A DNA stretch of 53,446 nucleotides, taken from the NCBI GenBank assembly GCA_001767915.1, contig MEMI01000047.1, positions 1 to 53,446 on the forward strand. Reading direction: 5' to 3'. The position numbers and the translations under genes are program-made. Shown here piece after piece: positions 33,115-41,111 of the stretch. Source of the DNA: Alphaproteobacteria bacterium RIFCSPHIGHO2_02_FULL_46_13 (GTDB taxonomy: Bacteria; Pseudomonadota; Alphaproteobacteria; Micavibrionales; Micavibrionaceae). Under the pieces are notes generated by a model. The model was not told the DNA's origin. It made no database searches and saw nothing but the letters and a program-made list of their open reading frames with translations. Positions within the stretch are counted from its first letter, which is position 1. Each line of letters begins with the position of its first letter.

Positions 33115-33429
33115 ATGGGGAACGACTTTAAAAAACAAACATCCACCACATCCGCTAAGCAAGCGCTCGATTATTTGCTGGGACATGGGTTTAAGGTGGG
33201 TGAGGTTCGTGAATTAAAAGACGTCCCGAAAGCTTACCGCAAAGACATATTGGATGCTCGCCGTAGATTTGGCGAATATGCAGATATTAGCAATACGGGG
33301 CGCAGTATTACTCTGGTCGGCCCACATTATCCGTCAGGGCGTATGGTTGAGGTGCATGTGCCGTTGTTCGAAATGCTTCGTCACGGAGAATTAGAACAAT
33401 TGCAAAAAATTACGGGGCTGGGCTTCTAA
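33115..33429 (+). CDS. Small protein, tandem paralogue 2
   Basis: A 104-residue protein, 13 bases after paralogue 1 and sharing the RR.FGEYA.IS.TG.S core (about residues 53-70) and the C-terminal GELEQLQKITG. The N-terminal third is different from paralogue 1 (KQALDYLLGHGFKVGEV). A basic patch (KAYRKDILDARRR) precedes the core. Its stop codon overlaps the stop of the convergent antiporter gene by four bases. Function unknown. Confidence 0.68.
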   Translation: MGNDFKKQTSTTSAKQALDYLLGHGFKVGEVRELKDVPKAYRKDILDARRRFGEYADISNTGRSITLVGPHYPSGRMVEVHVPLFEMLRHGELEQLQKITGLGF

Positions 33430-35186
33430 ACCGTATCCGTATGTTGAAGCATTGCGTTCTGGCGGCTGCGTTCGATTTCGCATTCGATGTCGTATTCATC
33501 AACGCCCACTTTTTCTAATACTTCTGTTGCGATTTTCATGCTGGCTTCCAGAATTTCGGGGATGGCACTGGTTGCCCCAAGCGCATAGAGATGTTCCATA
33601 TGTTCTGTGTCATGGGTGCGCGCAATGATCGGGATGAGCGGCCATTCGGTGCGCAGAGCCTTTAAAATCATTTCGGATGATTCAGGATTATCAATCGCAA
33701 TCACAATCACCTTAACCGAGTCCAGATTTAAATGACGCCAGATGTCTATTTTACGGCTGTCGGCAAAAATTACGCGGTGGCCTTGTTCGCGCAGTTTTTT
33801 GACTTTGTCGAAATTATTCTCGATCGCGACATAGGGAACCATGCGCGATTCAAGCGTTGCGCCAAGAAGGCGACCCACGCGACCGTAACCCGCGATCAGG
33901 ACTTTCGGCGCATCTGATAAATCTTTCTCGGGGCTGACAGATTGATATTCGGCATTTGCGCCAGCAGGGAAAGTTTTGATGATGGTCGGTGCAAGTTTTG
34001 TGAAAAACGGTGTGCAGAACATCGAGAGAGAAGCCACCAACAGGAAGAATTGTTGATCCTCCTTCGGGATAAGCCCACCAGCCACGGCAAGCCCCAAAAT
34101 CAGGAACGCAAACTCACCCGCTTGCGCCAGGCGGATGGAGGCTTCAATCGCCTTGCTGCGTTTGATTTTGAACGGGATGGTCGCCAGATAGGTGCAGATT
34201 GTTTTGATAACAAACAGGCCAATCACCGAGGCGGGAATCCAGAACGGATGACTTCCAATCGCCCGCAGATCTATCATCATCCCGACAGAGAGGAAGAAGA
34301 CGCCGAGGAGGAGGCTTTTGACAGGGTTAATCATCACTTCGATCTCGTGACGGAAATCAGTTTCGGCAATTAATAAGCCCGCAAGGAACGCGCCGAGAGC
34401 GGCGGATAGTCCTGCGCTGTGGGTGATGGTTGCAATACCGATCGCCAAGAAAATCGCGAGGGAGAGTAACCATTCTGGGCTTTTGCTAATGCTTAAAACG
34501 CCGAGGAGTGGGCGGAGCAATTTTGTACCGACAACATAGATGATTCCGACCACCGCCACCGCAATCAACATGGATTTGAGGAGAACGAGGGGGAGGGAGG
34601 TGTCACTATCGGCAAGTGACATCGCGCCGATAATCACCAGCAACGGGACAACCGCCAGATCCTGCATCAGTAAAATCGAGAAAGAGATTTTGCCGACAGG
34701 GCGGTTATTTTGGTGTTGTTCGCCCAACAATTGCATGACGATGGCAGTGGATGATAGCGAGAAGGAAATACCCACCAAGATCGAGATAATCGGGCTGTTG
34801 TCGAATAATAGGACAATGAGGGCAATAGCGATGGCGTTAATAATAATTTGCAGTGACCCAAGTCCCAGAACAAGATTCCGCATCTCCATCAATCGCCTGA
34901 ACGAGAGTTCAAGGCCGATCATAAACATCAGAAAGATAATCCCGATTTCACCGATCAGGGAAACGGTTGAAATGTCAGAAATAATGAATTTCGATAGGAA
35001 CGGGATTTTATCAACGAACAAAGCCGCCCCATAAGGTCCAACGATAATCCCGCAGATCAGGTATCCGAGAACGGGAGATAGTTTCAGGCGTTGAAAAAGG
35101 GGGACGAAGATTCCTGCGATCGCAAAGATAATCAGTAAGGGAATAAGGTTAGTGAACGAGTGTGCGTTTTGAGTAATATCTTCCAT
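33426..35186 (-). CDS. CPA2 family cation:proton antiporter (KefB/YbaL type)
   Basis: A 586-residue inner-membrane transporter that exchanges K+ or Na+ for protons. The N-terminal 390 residues form a Na+/H+ exchanger domain of about 12 helices, with GYLICGIIVGPYG near residue 40, GLELSFRRL near 94, and SAALGAFLAGLLIAET near 260. A TrkA-N domain (about 410-525) has the nucleotide loop IAGYGRVGR, so K+ efflux gated by NAD(H) or glutathione-type ligands is plausible. No KefF/G-like partner is next to it. The start lacks a good ribosome site. Confidence 0.93.
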   Translation of the reverse strand: MEDITQNAHSFTNLIPLLIIFAIAGIFVPLFQRLKLSPVLGYLICGIIVGPYGAALFVDKIPFLSKFIISDISTVSLIGEIGIIFLMFMIGLELSFRRLMEMRNLVLGLGSLQIIINAIAIALIVLLFDNSPIISILVGISFSLSSTAIVMQLLGEQHQNNRPVGKISFSILLMQDLAVVPLLVIIGAMSLADSDTSLPLVLLKSMLIAVAVVGIIYVVGTKLLRPLLGVLSISKSPEWLLSLAIFLAIGIATITHSAGLSAALGAFLAGLLIAETDFRHEIEVMINPVKSLLLGVFFLSVGMMIDLRAIGSHPFWIPASVIGLFVIKTICTYLATIPFKIKRSKAIEASIRLAQAGEFAFLILGLAVAGGLIPKEDQQFFLLVASLSMFCTPFFTKLAPTIIKTFPAGANAEYQSVSPEKDLSDAPKVLIAGYGRVGRLLGATLESRMVPYVAIENNFDKVKKLREQGHRVIFADSRKIDIWRHLNLDSVKVIVIAIDNPESSEMILKALRTEWPLIPIIARTHDTEHMEHLYALGATSAIPEILEASMKIATEVLEKVGVDEYDIECEIERSRQNAMLQHTDTV

Positions 35187-35286
35187 ACAAAGATTGTAAC
35201 CATATGGGCTTCAATATCAAGGATTTCATTGATTATTCGTAAATTTAAATGGACAGCGATCCTATAAATTGTCTAAAACAAGAACC

Positions 35287-35760
35287 ATGAGTGTCTATCA
35301 AAAAGAAAAATACGTCTCATGGGACGAGGTGCAAATTCTTTGCCGCATGTTGGCGGCTCGTATCCATCACGACAGGCCGGATTTAATCCGTATTTTGGCG
35401 ATTACACGCGGCGGACTTTTCCCTGCGGGAATTCTGGCACGCGAACTGAATATCAAGTTAATTGAAACCGTCGGTATGGAATCTTATAACGGGATGGAGC
35501 AGGGGAACGATGTTCAGGTGTTAAAAGAATTTAACCAGAGATTTTCCCACAATGTTTTGGTGGTTGATGATTTGGCTGATACTGGTCGTACCCTGAAAGA
35601 ATTGAAAAAAAGTCTGGTGAAGCCCGTTGTTGTCACATTGTTCGCAAAACCTGAAGGGTTGTCCATGGTCGATTATTATGCCGAAGAAGTGCCGCAGGAT
35701 ACATGGGTTAGATTTCCGTGGGATACAGCTCGCGCTTATGTTCCTCCGTTGGTGTCATAA
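35287..35760 (+). CDS. gpt: Purine-type phosphoribosyltransferase (xanthine-guanine-like)
   Basis: Salvages a purine base with PRPP. The 157-residue protein has the PRPP loop VLVVDDLADTGRTL near residue 95 and the early TRGGLFPAGILARELN near 40, as in E. coli Gpt (152 residues). I chose the ATG at 35287; six codons earlier a TTG is in frame. DTWVRFPWDTARA near the C-terminus also resembles Gpt. The exact base specificity is not shown by the sequence. Confidence 0.85.
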   Translation: MSVYQKEKYVSWDEVQILCRMLAARIHHDRPDLIRILAITRGGLFPAGILARELNIKLIETVGMESYNGMEQGNDVQVLKEFNQRFSHNVLVVDDLADTGRTLKELKKSLVKPVVVTLFAKPEGLSMVDYYAEEVPQDTWVRFPWDTARAYVPPLVS

Positions 35761-35885
35761 AAAAAACAGCTCTTTGTTCTCTCTGGGTTCTCTCTGGTGG
35801 ATTTTAACTGAACAAAAATTCTGTTGCATATTTGTCGTAAGTTGGTAAGAAGGGCTGTCTTTTTATTTTTTGAGAGCTATTGAGT

Positions 35886-36170
35886 ATGGAAATTCTTCTT
35901 TCTTTTAAAAACACTGCTGAATTGAAAATTACGGCAGAAGTCATTCTCGAGAGTCTTTTTGAAGGAACTCATAGAAAATTTAACAATGCGGCAGAGCATG
36001 CGTGCTTTATAGTTGATCTGAATGAGGGGCAAGTTCAAACACTAAAGGAAAAGGTCGCTAAAGCGAACGCAGATCTCCACAAAAATGAGGGGAAAGAGCC
36101 AACTAGAAGCTTCTCTGTCTTTACAGGCGTTCCTATTTTAAATGATGTTTTTAGCGCAATGCCTGCATAA
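35886..36170 (+). CDS. Small soluble protein of unknown function
   Basis: A 94-residue protein from the ATG at 35886, with GAGAG and TTGAG before it; an in-frame TTG at 35880 is an alternative. It reads as an alpha/beta fold: a strand EILLSF, a helix to about residue 27, AEHACFIVDLNEGQVQTLKEKVAKAN, and a hydrophobic C-terminus. No signal peptide. I recognise no family. It lies between the phosphoribosyltransferase and rpsD, with AT-rich gaps on both sides. Confidence 0.62.
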   Translation: MEILLSFKNTAELKITAEVILESLFEGTHRKFNNAAEHACFIVDLNEGQVQTLKEKVAKANADLHKNEGKEPTRSFSVFTGVPILNDVFSAMPA

Positions 36171-36246
36171 GACAGGATTTTGCATTCATTTTTTCATATA
36201 TTTTGCCCTCAAAGCACTTTTCATTCATTGCGGACTGAAAATATGT

Positions 36247-36274
36247 TTGACAATTCCCCACGAATCCTTATATT
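36247..36274 (+). promoter_or_regulatory. Sigma-70-type promoter of rpsD
   Basis: A perfect TTGACA (36247-36252), a 16-base spacer and TATATT (36269-36274) lie about 110 bases before rpsD, leaving a leader of about 105 bases where S4 autoregulation could act. This is the strongest promoter match I found by eye in the window. Confidence 0.75.
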
Positions 36275-36385
36275 GCCGCCATTCCTGAGAAGTTCCCACG
36301 GTGGGGACGTTGAATTTCCTTCTTTAGAAGGTCATAACAATCCGCAAGGTAATCGGGACAACAACAATAATAAATGGAGTTAAAG

Positions 36386-37003
36386 ATGGCTGGTAAGCGT
36401 CTTGAAAGTAAACATAAAATTGATCGCCGCCTTGGTTGTAACCTTTGGGGTCGCGCAAAATCCCCATATAACACTCGTCAAACTGGCCCAGGCCAACACG
36501 GTGCTAACCGCGGCAAACCAACAGACTACGGTCTGCAATTGCGCGCTAAACAAAAATTAAAAGGCTACTATGGTGGTATCGGCGAGAAACAATTCCGCAA
36601 ATATTACTTCGAAGCCATTCGTATGTCCGGTGACTCTTCACAAAACTTGGTTGGTTTGTTGGAAAGCCGTTTGGATGCAGTTGTATACCGCGCCAAATTT
36701 GCTCCGACTGTTTTCGCAACCCGTCAGTTGGTGTCCCATGGACATTTCAAAGTAAACGGCAAACGCGTGAACATTCCTTCTTACCAAGTTAAAGAAGGTG
36801 ACGTCATCGAAGTTCGTGAAAAATCACGCACTGTTGCAATTATCATGGCTGCTCGTGAATCTGCTGAACGCGATACACCTGAATTCTTGTCCATGGAAGA
36901 CAACGGTTTCAAAGCAACTTTCGTTCGTACACCAAAACTGGAAGACATTCCTTACCCAGTCGCGATGGAACCGAACCTTGTGGTCGAGTTTTACTCACGT
37001 TAG
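36386..37003 (+). CDS. rpsD: 30S ribosomal protein S4 (uS4)
   Basis: A primary 16S rRNA-binding protein that starts 30S assembly. The 205-residue protein begins at the ATG at 36386, six bases after GGAG; the frame is open four codons more. It has the N-terminal [20 protein letters not shown], a C-terminal S4 RNA-binding domain (about 93-160, [31 protein letters not shown] and [10 protein letters not shown]), and ends NLVVEFYSR. The zinc-cysteine pair of some S4 proteins is absent. Own promoter and terminator, so it stands outside the ribosomal operons, as is common in Alphaproteobacteria. Confidence 0.98.
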   Translation: MAGKRLESKHKIDRRLGCNLWGRAKSPYNTRQTGPGQHGANRGKPTDYGLQLRAKQKLKGYYGGIGEKQFRKYYFEAIRMSGDSSQNLVGLLESRLDAVVYRAKFAPTVFATRQLVSHGHFKVNGKRVNIPSYQVKEGDVIEVREKSRTVAIIMAARESAERDTPEFLSMEDNGFKATFVRTPKLEDIPYPVAMEPNLVVEFYSR

Positions 37004-37021
37004 TTGTTATACGATATTCAA

Positions 37022-37057
37022 AAAAGCCGTTGGAATTTTCCAGCGGCTTTTTTTATT
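37022..37057 (+). terminator. Terminator of rpsD
   Basis: AAAGCCGTTGGAA / TTCCAGCGGCTTT stem with one G-T pair and a T7 run, 19 bases after the rpsD stop. Confidence 0.92.
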
Positions 37058-37072
37058 GTGTTGGAAAATTTT

Positions 37073-37259
37073 TTCACCACCAAGACACTAAGGACACTAA
37101 GACCACTAAGTTCTCCCTTATCGTCATTCCGGCGAAAGCCGGAATCTAGCTTTCTTAAATGTGATATAGGAAGAGAGATTCCGGCTTTCGCCGGAATGAC
37201 GGGGGACGGGGGGAGAAGAACTTTGTGATTCTTCGCGTCCTTTTTGGCTTTGTGGTGAA
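37073..37259. mobile_element. Nested inverted-repeat (MITE-like) element, copy B
   Basis: An outer left arm (37073-37115, ttcaccaccaagacactaag...) matches the reverse complement of 37214-37259 imperfectly. Inside lies a perfect 25-base inverted pair (37122-37146 and 37177-37201) of the same cgtcattccggcgaaagcc sequence as in copy A. The right outer arm shares ctttgtgattcttcg with copy A. No ORF in it looks coding. It fills most of the 330-base gap after rpsD. Confidence 0.7.
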
Positions 37260-37298
37260 GGGGGCTGTGTTTGGTGCGTGGGGCTTTCCCTCACCCAA

Positions 37299-37319
37299 CC
37301 CTCTCCCGAGGGGAGAGGG
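37299..37319. repeat. Palindromic hairpin (ccctctccc/gggagaggg)
   Basis: A perfect 9-bp stem with a three-base loop, preceded by tcaccc and followed by ggggtggg about ten bases further on, which extend the pairing. No T-run is seen at once, so it resembles an extragenic palindrome more than a plain terminator, though it could slow transcription from the minus-strand gene at 37334. Confidence 0.6.
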
Positions 37320-37333
37320 CTTAGAGGGGTGGG

Positions 37334-37561
37334 TTATTTTTTGAAATTTTTGGTCATTTGTTTCATTAGGCCGAATGGATCAAACGGATTGAAATCGGAG
37401 TCCTGTTGCGGGAATTTGAAGGCGGAGTTTTTCATCATTTCGGACATCATCATTGGATAGGCCTTGATGGCGGAGTCAATAAATTGCTGACGAACCTCTG
37501 CTGGGAATCCTGCAATAAATTGGCCGAATTCTTCTGGTTCTATTTCGACTGTAAATTTCAT
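37334..37561 (-). CDS. Small Met/Phe-rich protein of unknown function
   Basis: A 75-residue protein with a good ribosome site (GAGGAAAATAAA before the ATG). It has an acidic amphipathic N-terminus (VEIEPEEFGQFIAGFPAEVRQQF) and a Met-rich middle (YPMMMSEMMKNS), then a basic end. No signal or membrane segment. It begins 15 bases after trmJ ends, in the same direction, and is probably co-transcribed. I do not recognise the family. Confidence 0.62.
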   Translation of the reverse strand: MKFTVEIEPEEFGQFIAGFPAEVRQQFIDSAIKAYPMMMSEMMKNSAFKFPQQDSDFNPFDPFGLMKQMTKNFKK

Positions 37562-37576
37562 TTTATTTTCCTCGTT

Positions 37577-38326
37577 CTATCCGTCTTTTCTATCATGGCT
37601 GTTTAAAAGTGTCGTGATAATTCCGTGCAGAGTGTTAATTTCCTGATCGGTCGGGTGGGCACGGGAGAAGAGGGAGCGGATGTTGCGGGAGATGATGTCT
37701 TTCATCTCTGCCACGCGGTAAAACCCCCCTGTTTGAAGTTCATTATCCAAACGGTCAAAGAAACCGTTGAATAATTCGGCGGGGGCGGGGTTGCTTTTGC
37801 CCAAGGGTACGGCGATTTCAGGGGCGTTAAACGTGCCTTGTGACCATTCGTAGGACACCAGCAGCACGGATTGCCCCAAATTCAGGGATGAAAAATCGGG
37901 GTTCAGCGGAATGGTGATGAGTTTATGCGCCATCATGACTTCGTCATTAGTAAGGCCGGAGCGTTCCGCGCCGAACAGAATGGCAATTTTCTGGCCTTCT
38001 GTAATGTCTTGGTGCATGGCGACACCCGCACTTCGTGCCGTCATCACGGGTTTGACCAGATCGCGGGCGCGGGCGGTGGTGGCGTAAATAGTGTGGCAGT
38101 CGGCAATCGCGTCTTCAAGGCTTGCGAAGACCTGAACAGGGGGCATGACTTCTAATGCCCCTGCAGACATGGCGTCTGCCCGTTCGCTCGGCCAGCCGTC
38201 GCGGGGATTGACCAGACGGAGATTCGTCAGCCCGCAATTGAGCATCGCCCGCGCCGTTGCGCCGATATTTTCACCCATTTGCGGGTTGACCAGAATGATA
38301 ATTGGTTGCGTGATTTGTTGCGTCAT
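37577..38326 (-). CDS. trmJ: tRNA (cytidine/uridine-2'-O)-methyltransferase TrmJ
   Basis: SPOUT-class enzyme that 2'-O-methylates position 32 of several tRNAs. The 249-residue protein from the Met at 38326 shows the knot motifs: GENIGATARAMLNCGL near residue 16, the SAM-binding ILFGAERSGLTNDE near 115, and IPLNPDFSSLNLGQSV near 138. The C-terminal third is helical, as in TrmJ. The frame is open 41 codons further upstream, but that stretch is not conserved. A small gene follows directly. Confidence 0.92.
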   Translation of the reverse strand: MTQQITQPIIILVNPQMGENIGATARAMLNCGLTNLRLVNPRDGWPSERADAMSAGALEVMPPVQVFASLEDAIADCHTIYATTARARDLVKPVMTARSAGVAMHQDITEGQKIAILFGAERSGLTNDEVMMAHKLITIPLNPDFSSLNLGQSVLLVSYEWSQGTFNAPEIAVPLGKSNPAPAELFNGFFDRLDNELQTGGFYRVAEMKDIISRNIRSLFSRAHPTDQEINTLHGIITTLLNSHDRKDG

Positions 38327-38470
38327 GGAAAAAAGCTTTGCCGTATAATCTATTGAAACACAAGAAAAAATGAGGTTGCGCATTGCATTTTCATAACCAA
38401 ATTTGACAAATGCGAAAGTTAAGGATATATTAAGACCATAAGCGTTCACACTTTGTTAAGGATTTAGTCA

Positions 38471-38743
38471 ATGGAAGCCACAAATATGGATTACTTGCAC
38501 CAACCCCCGTCCCAACAAAATAACGGCAAACAAGATAATGGCAATGGTTTTGACATTGTCACAGCTTTTTCCCAATTAGAAACATCCCGCAAAATGACCC
38601 TGTTCGACCAATTGATGGTTGGGCGAGCCAATGCGTATCGAAATACCCTGAAATCCATTTGGCCTGAATCCAATGACCATGATGCCCGTAAGTTGGAAAT
38701 CATCCTCCGCGCACGTCTTGATCGACTTAAAAAATTCTCCTGA
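38471..38743 (+). CDS. Small soluble protein of unknown function
   Basis: A 90-residue protein with AAGGA 11 bases before the ATG. A Gln/Asn-rich disordered N-terminus (about residues 9-25) is followed by a helical part (FSQLETSRKMTLFDQLM, then ARKLEIILRARLDRLKKF). No signal or membrane segment. Family not recognised. It ends before a strong terminator and is divergent from trmJ, so it is probably monocistronic. Confidence 0.6.
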   Translation: MEATNMDYLHQPPSQQNNGKQDNGNGFDIVTAFSQLETSRKMTLFDQLMVGRANAYRNTLKSIWPESNDHDARKLEIILRARLDRLKKFS

Positions 38744-38777
38744 TTATTCGTCGTAAGGAAAGATAGCGATTACTTTT

Positions 38778-38802
38778 ATCCCGACAGAATGTCGGGATTT
38801 TT
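38778..38802 (+). terminator. Terminator after the 38471 gene
   Basis: ATCCCGAC / GTCGGGAT perfect 8-bp stem with a five-base loop and a T5 run. Confidence 0.9.
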
Positions 38803-38850
38803 CTTGCTCTTTGGGTTGAGATTGGAGCGGGAGAAGGCTAGACTGCCCTT

Positions 38851-40080
38851 ATGTCCCATGATTCTTCACTTGCTTATAATTACTGCGCTTTGCCACTGGC
38901 TGCTTATGCTTGCCGTCCCGATTTGTCGAGGGGGCGCATTGTGGTTGAAGACGAGAGTAAACACCGCACCGCATTCCAACGTGATAAAGACCGCATTATT
39001 CACACATCGGCCTTTCGCCGTTTGAAATATAAGACACAGGTCTTTGTGTATCACGAAGGCGACCATTACCGCACGCGGTTAAGTCATACGATTGAGGTCG
39101 CACAGATTGCCCGCACCATTGCGCGGGCGTTGATGGTGAATGAGGATTTATCCGAAGCCGTGGCACTCGCGCATGATTTGGGGCATACACCGTTCGCCCA
39201 TATGGGCGAAGATGCCCTGAAAGATTGTATGAAAGATTTGGGAGGGTTTTATCACAACGACCAATCATTGCGTATCCTCACCACACTGGAACATAAATAT
39301 CCGTTATGGTCTGGCCTTAACCTGACTTGGGAAACTTTGGAAGGTGTTGCAAAACATAACGGGCCTGTCCTTCAGAAAGGGCAAAAACCAACGCGCGATA
39401 TTCTGCCTGTTGCGTTGTTCGAGTTGTCCCAGAAAATGGATATGGAACTGGATAAATATGCGTCGATGGAGGCGCAGGCCGCAGCGATTGCAGATGACAT
39501 TGCCTATAACAACCATGATGTTGAAGATGGTTTGAGGGCGGGGTTCTTTACATTGGACGAAATCGAACAACTGACTTTGTTTAAAGAACCATTGGAAAAA
39601 ATTCGCAAAACCTATCCGAATATTACCCCCACCATATTGGTCGCCGAAATGGTGCGCGGGATGATTGGCAAGATGGTTGAAGATGTGTTGGATACCAGTA
39701 TTGAAAATATCAAACGCATTAATCCGCAATCACCCAAAGATGTCGCGAATGCGGGGGAGCAGATTGTGCGCTTTTCACCGCAGATGGAGGCGAATGTCAC
39801 CGAACTCCGCAAATTCCTGTTTGACCGCATGTATCGTCATTACACGGTTGAGCGTATTCGTTTGAAGGTGGAACGGATTCTCCCTGATTTATTCAATGCG
39901 TTTTTCAGTCAGTATCGTTTACTGCCCGACCATTGGCAACGGCGCGTGGAAGCGGCGGGCGGCGTTGATGATAAAATGGCACGCGCGCGCATGGTGTGTG
40001 ATTATGTGGCGGGCATGACCGACAGGTTTGCGATCCGCGAACATGAACGCATGTTCGACCTATATTGGGATTTAAAATAA
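38851..40080 (+). CDS. dgt: dGTP triphosphohydrolase-like HD protein
   Basis: Dgt-type hydrolase that would convert a deoxynucleoside triphosphate to nucleoside and tripolyphosphate, balancing dNTP pools. The 409-residue protein has N-terminal SRGRIVVEDESKHRTAFQRD, the HD-domain ligands His79 (RLSHTIEVAQ) and His108-Asp109 (ALAHDLGH), then NNHDVEDGL with a further ligand. It matches Dgt type 2. First gene of the cluster to zapE; argS, which often follows dgt in Alphaproteobacteria, is absent here. Confidence 0.94.
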   Translation: MSHDSSLAYNYCALPLAAYACRPDLSRGRIVVEDESKHRTAFQRDKDRIIHTSAFRRLKYKTQVFVYHEGDHYRTRLSHTIEVAQIARTIARALMVNEDLSEAVALAHDLGHTPFAHMGEDALKDCMKDLGGFYHNDQSLRILTTLEHKYPLWSGLNLTWETLEGVAKHNGPVLQKGQKPTRDILPVALFELSQKMDMELDKYASMEAQAAAIADDIAYNNHDVEDGLRAGFFTLDEIEQLTLFKEPLEKIRKTYPNITPTILVAEMVRGMIGKMVEDVLDTSIENIKRINPQSPKDVANAGEQIVRFSPQMEANVTELRKFLFDRMYRHYTVERIRLKVERILPDLFNAFFSQYRLLPDHWQRRVEAAGGVDDKMARARMVCDYVAGMTDRFAIREHERMFDLYWDLK

Positions 40081-40108
40081 AAAAAGAAACGTCTGAAAGG
40101 AAAATAAA

Positions 40109-40978
40109 ATGGCAAGAAATAGTGGTGATTTTGATGATGATGAAGGTTTCTTTGAAAGCCTGATGAAACGCAAAGACAGTGTGCCGATGCCCGATTCAAT
40201 GGCAAAAATGTTTAAAGTGATTATCGGTGGTGGCGTTTTGTTGGTCGTTGCCTTGATCGCGTGGGCAGTATGGCCGAGTGGGAATAAAACGTCCGATGAA
40301 AACGTGCCGATTGTGCGCGCTGAATCCGGCGATTATAAGGTTGAGCCGGATGACAAAGGCGGCATGATTATCCCAAATAAAGACAGCACCATTTTCGAGA
40401 CAATGGACCATGACGCGCAACCAGAGAAAAAAGTTGAAAGCCTTCTGGAAGATTCCGAACAGCCGATGAAAAAGGAAGAAGCCTTTGTTGAAGGGGATGC
40501 AGTTATCCCTGAAGAAAAGCAGGATGATCCGATTATTGTTCGCGCGGGTGAGGTGGAAAAGGTCGTTGAAGATGTGAAGCCTGAAACAAAACCAGATGTT
40601 AAAGCGGCAGAGGTAACACCTGTTATAAAAGAAGTTGCAAAGGAGGTTGTGAAAGCTCCAGCTAAGAAAATCAACATCATTGATGCGTTGAAAGAAGAAG
40701 CAGGCACGAAAAAACCTGAAACTGCAAAGGCAGCAAAAGGAAATGTTTACATCCAATTGGCCTCTGTGAAATCTGAAGCCGATGCAAAAACAAAATGGGC
40801 AAGTTTGAAATCTAAATATGCTTCATTGTCGTCTTTGTCACTCAAAGTCCAAAAAGCTGATTTAGGCGCGAAAGGAACTTTTTATCGCGTTCAAGCGGGG
40901 CCAACATCCGCAGACAATGCGACAAGCATCTGTGCCAAGATTAAAGCTGCTAAGGGCGATTGTATTATTGCGAAGTAG
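40109..40978 (+). CDS. SPOR-domain cell-division-associated membrane protein
   Basis: A 289-residue single-pass inner-membrane protein: cytoplasmic acidic N-terminus, transmembrane helix at about residues 36-55, a long Glu/Lys/Pro linker in the periplasm, and a C-terminal SPOR domain (from VYIQLASVKSEADA near 211 to the end) that binds denuded septal peptidoglycan. AAAGG precedes the ATG. A SPOR protein upstream of nagZ is a conserved alphaproteobacterial feature, which supports a role in division or wall turnover. Confidence 0.9.
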   Translation: MARNSGDFDDDEGFFESLMKRKDSVPMPDSMAKMFKVIIGGGVLLVVALIAWAVWPSGNKTSDENVPIVRAESGDYKVEPDDKGGMIIPNKDSTIFETMDHDAQPEKKVESLLEDSEQPMKKEEAFVEGDAVIPEEKQDDPIIVRAGEVEKVVEDVKPETKPDVKAAEVTPVIKEVAKEVVKAPAKKINIIDALKEEAGTKKPETAKAAKGNVYIQLASVKSEADAKTKWASLKSKYASLSSLSLKVQKADLGAKGTFYRVQAGPTSADNATSICAKIKAAKGDCIIAK

Positions 40979-40990
40979 TATTTTTTATAG

Positions 40991-41085
40991 CGTCATTGTG
41001 AGGAATGAAATGACGAAGCAATCCAGAATGTCGATCGTCATCTAAATCCTGGATTGCCACGTCGCTAACGCTCCTCGCAATGACG
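40991..41085. repeat. Extragenic palindromic repeat (attgcgag...gcaatccag type)
   Basis: Left arm 40991-41026 (cgtcattgtgaggaatg...) and right arm 41049-41085 are imperfect inverted copies, both framed by cgtcattg and gcaatccag. It sits in the 133-base gap between the SPOR gene and nagZ. The same unit appears in part at 24561-24589. Confidence 0.72.
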
Positions 41086-41111
41086 GAAGATTTTTTGAGC
41101 GGATTTTAAGT

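Noticed and set aside
34540-35034. 164-codon plus-strand ORF opposite the antiporter gene
   Set aside because: Antisense shadow of transmembrane codons; no ribosome site.
35761-35880. Long hairpin with acagctc and gggctgt arms after the phosphoribosyltransferase gene
   Set aside because: The arms are short, about 85 bases apart and mismatched, so a terminator call is not supported.
40196-40756. 186-codon minus-strand ORF opposite the SPOR gene
   Set aside because: Its composition (Phe, Cys, Asn-rich) is the antisense of the Lys/Glu linker; no start signal or homology.
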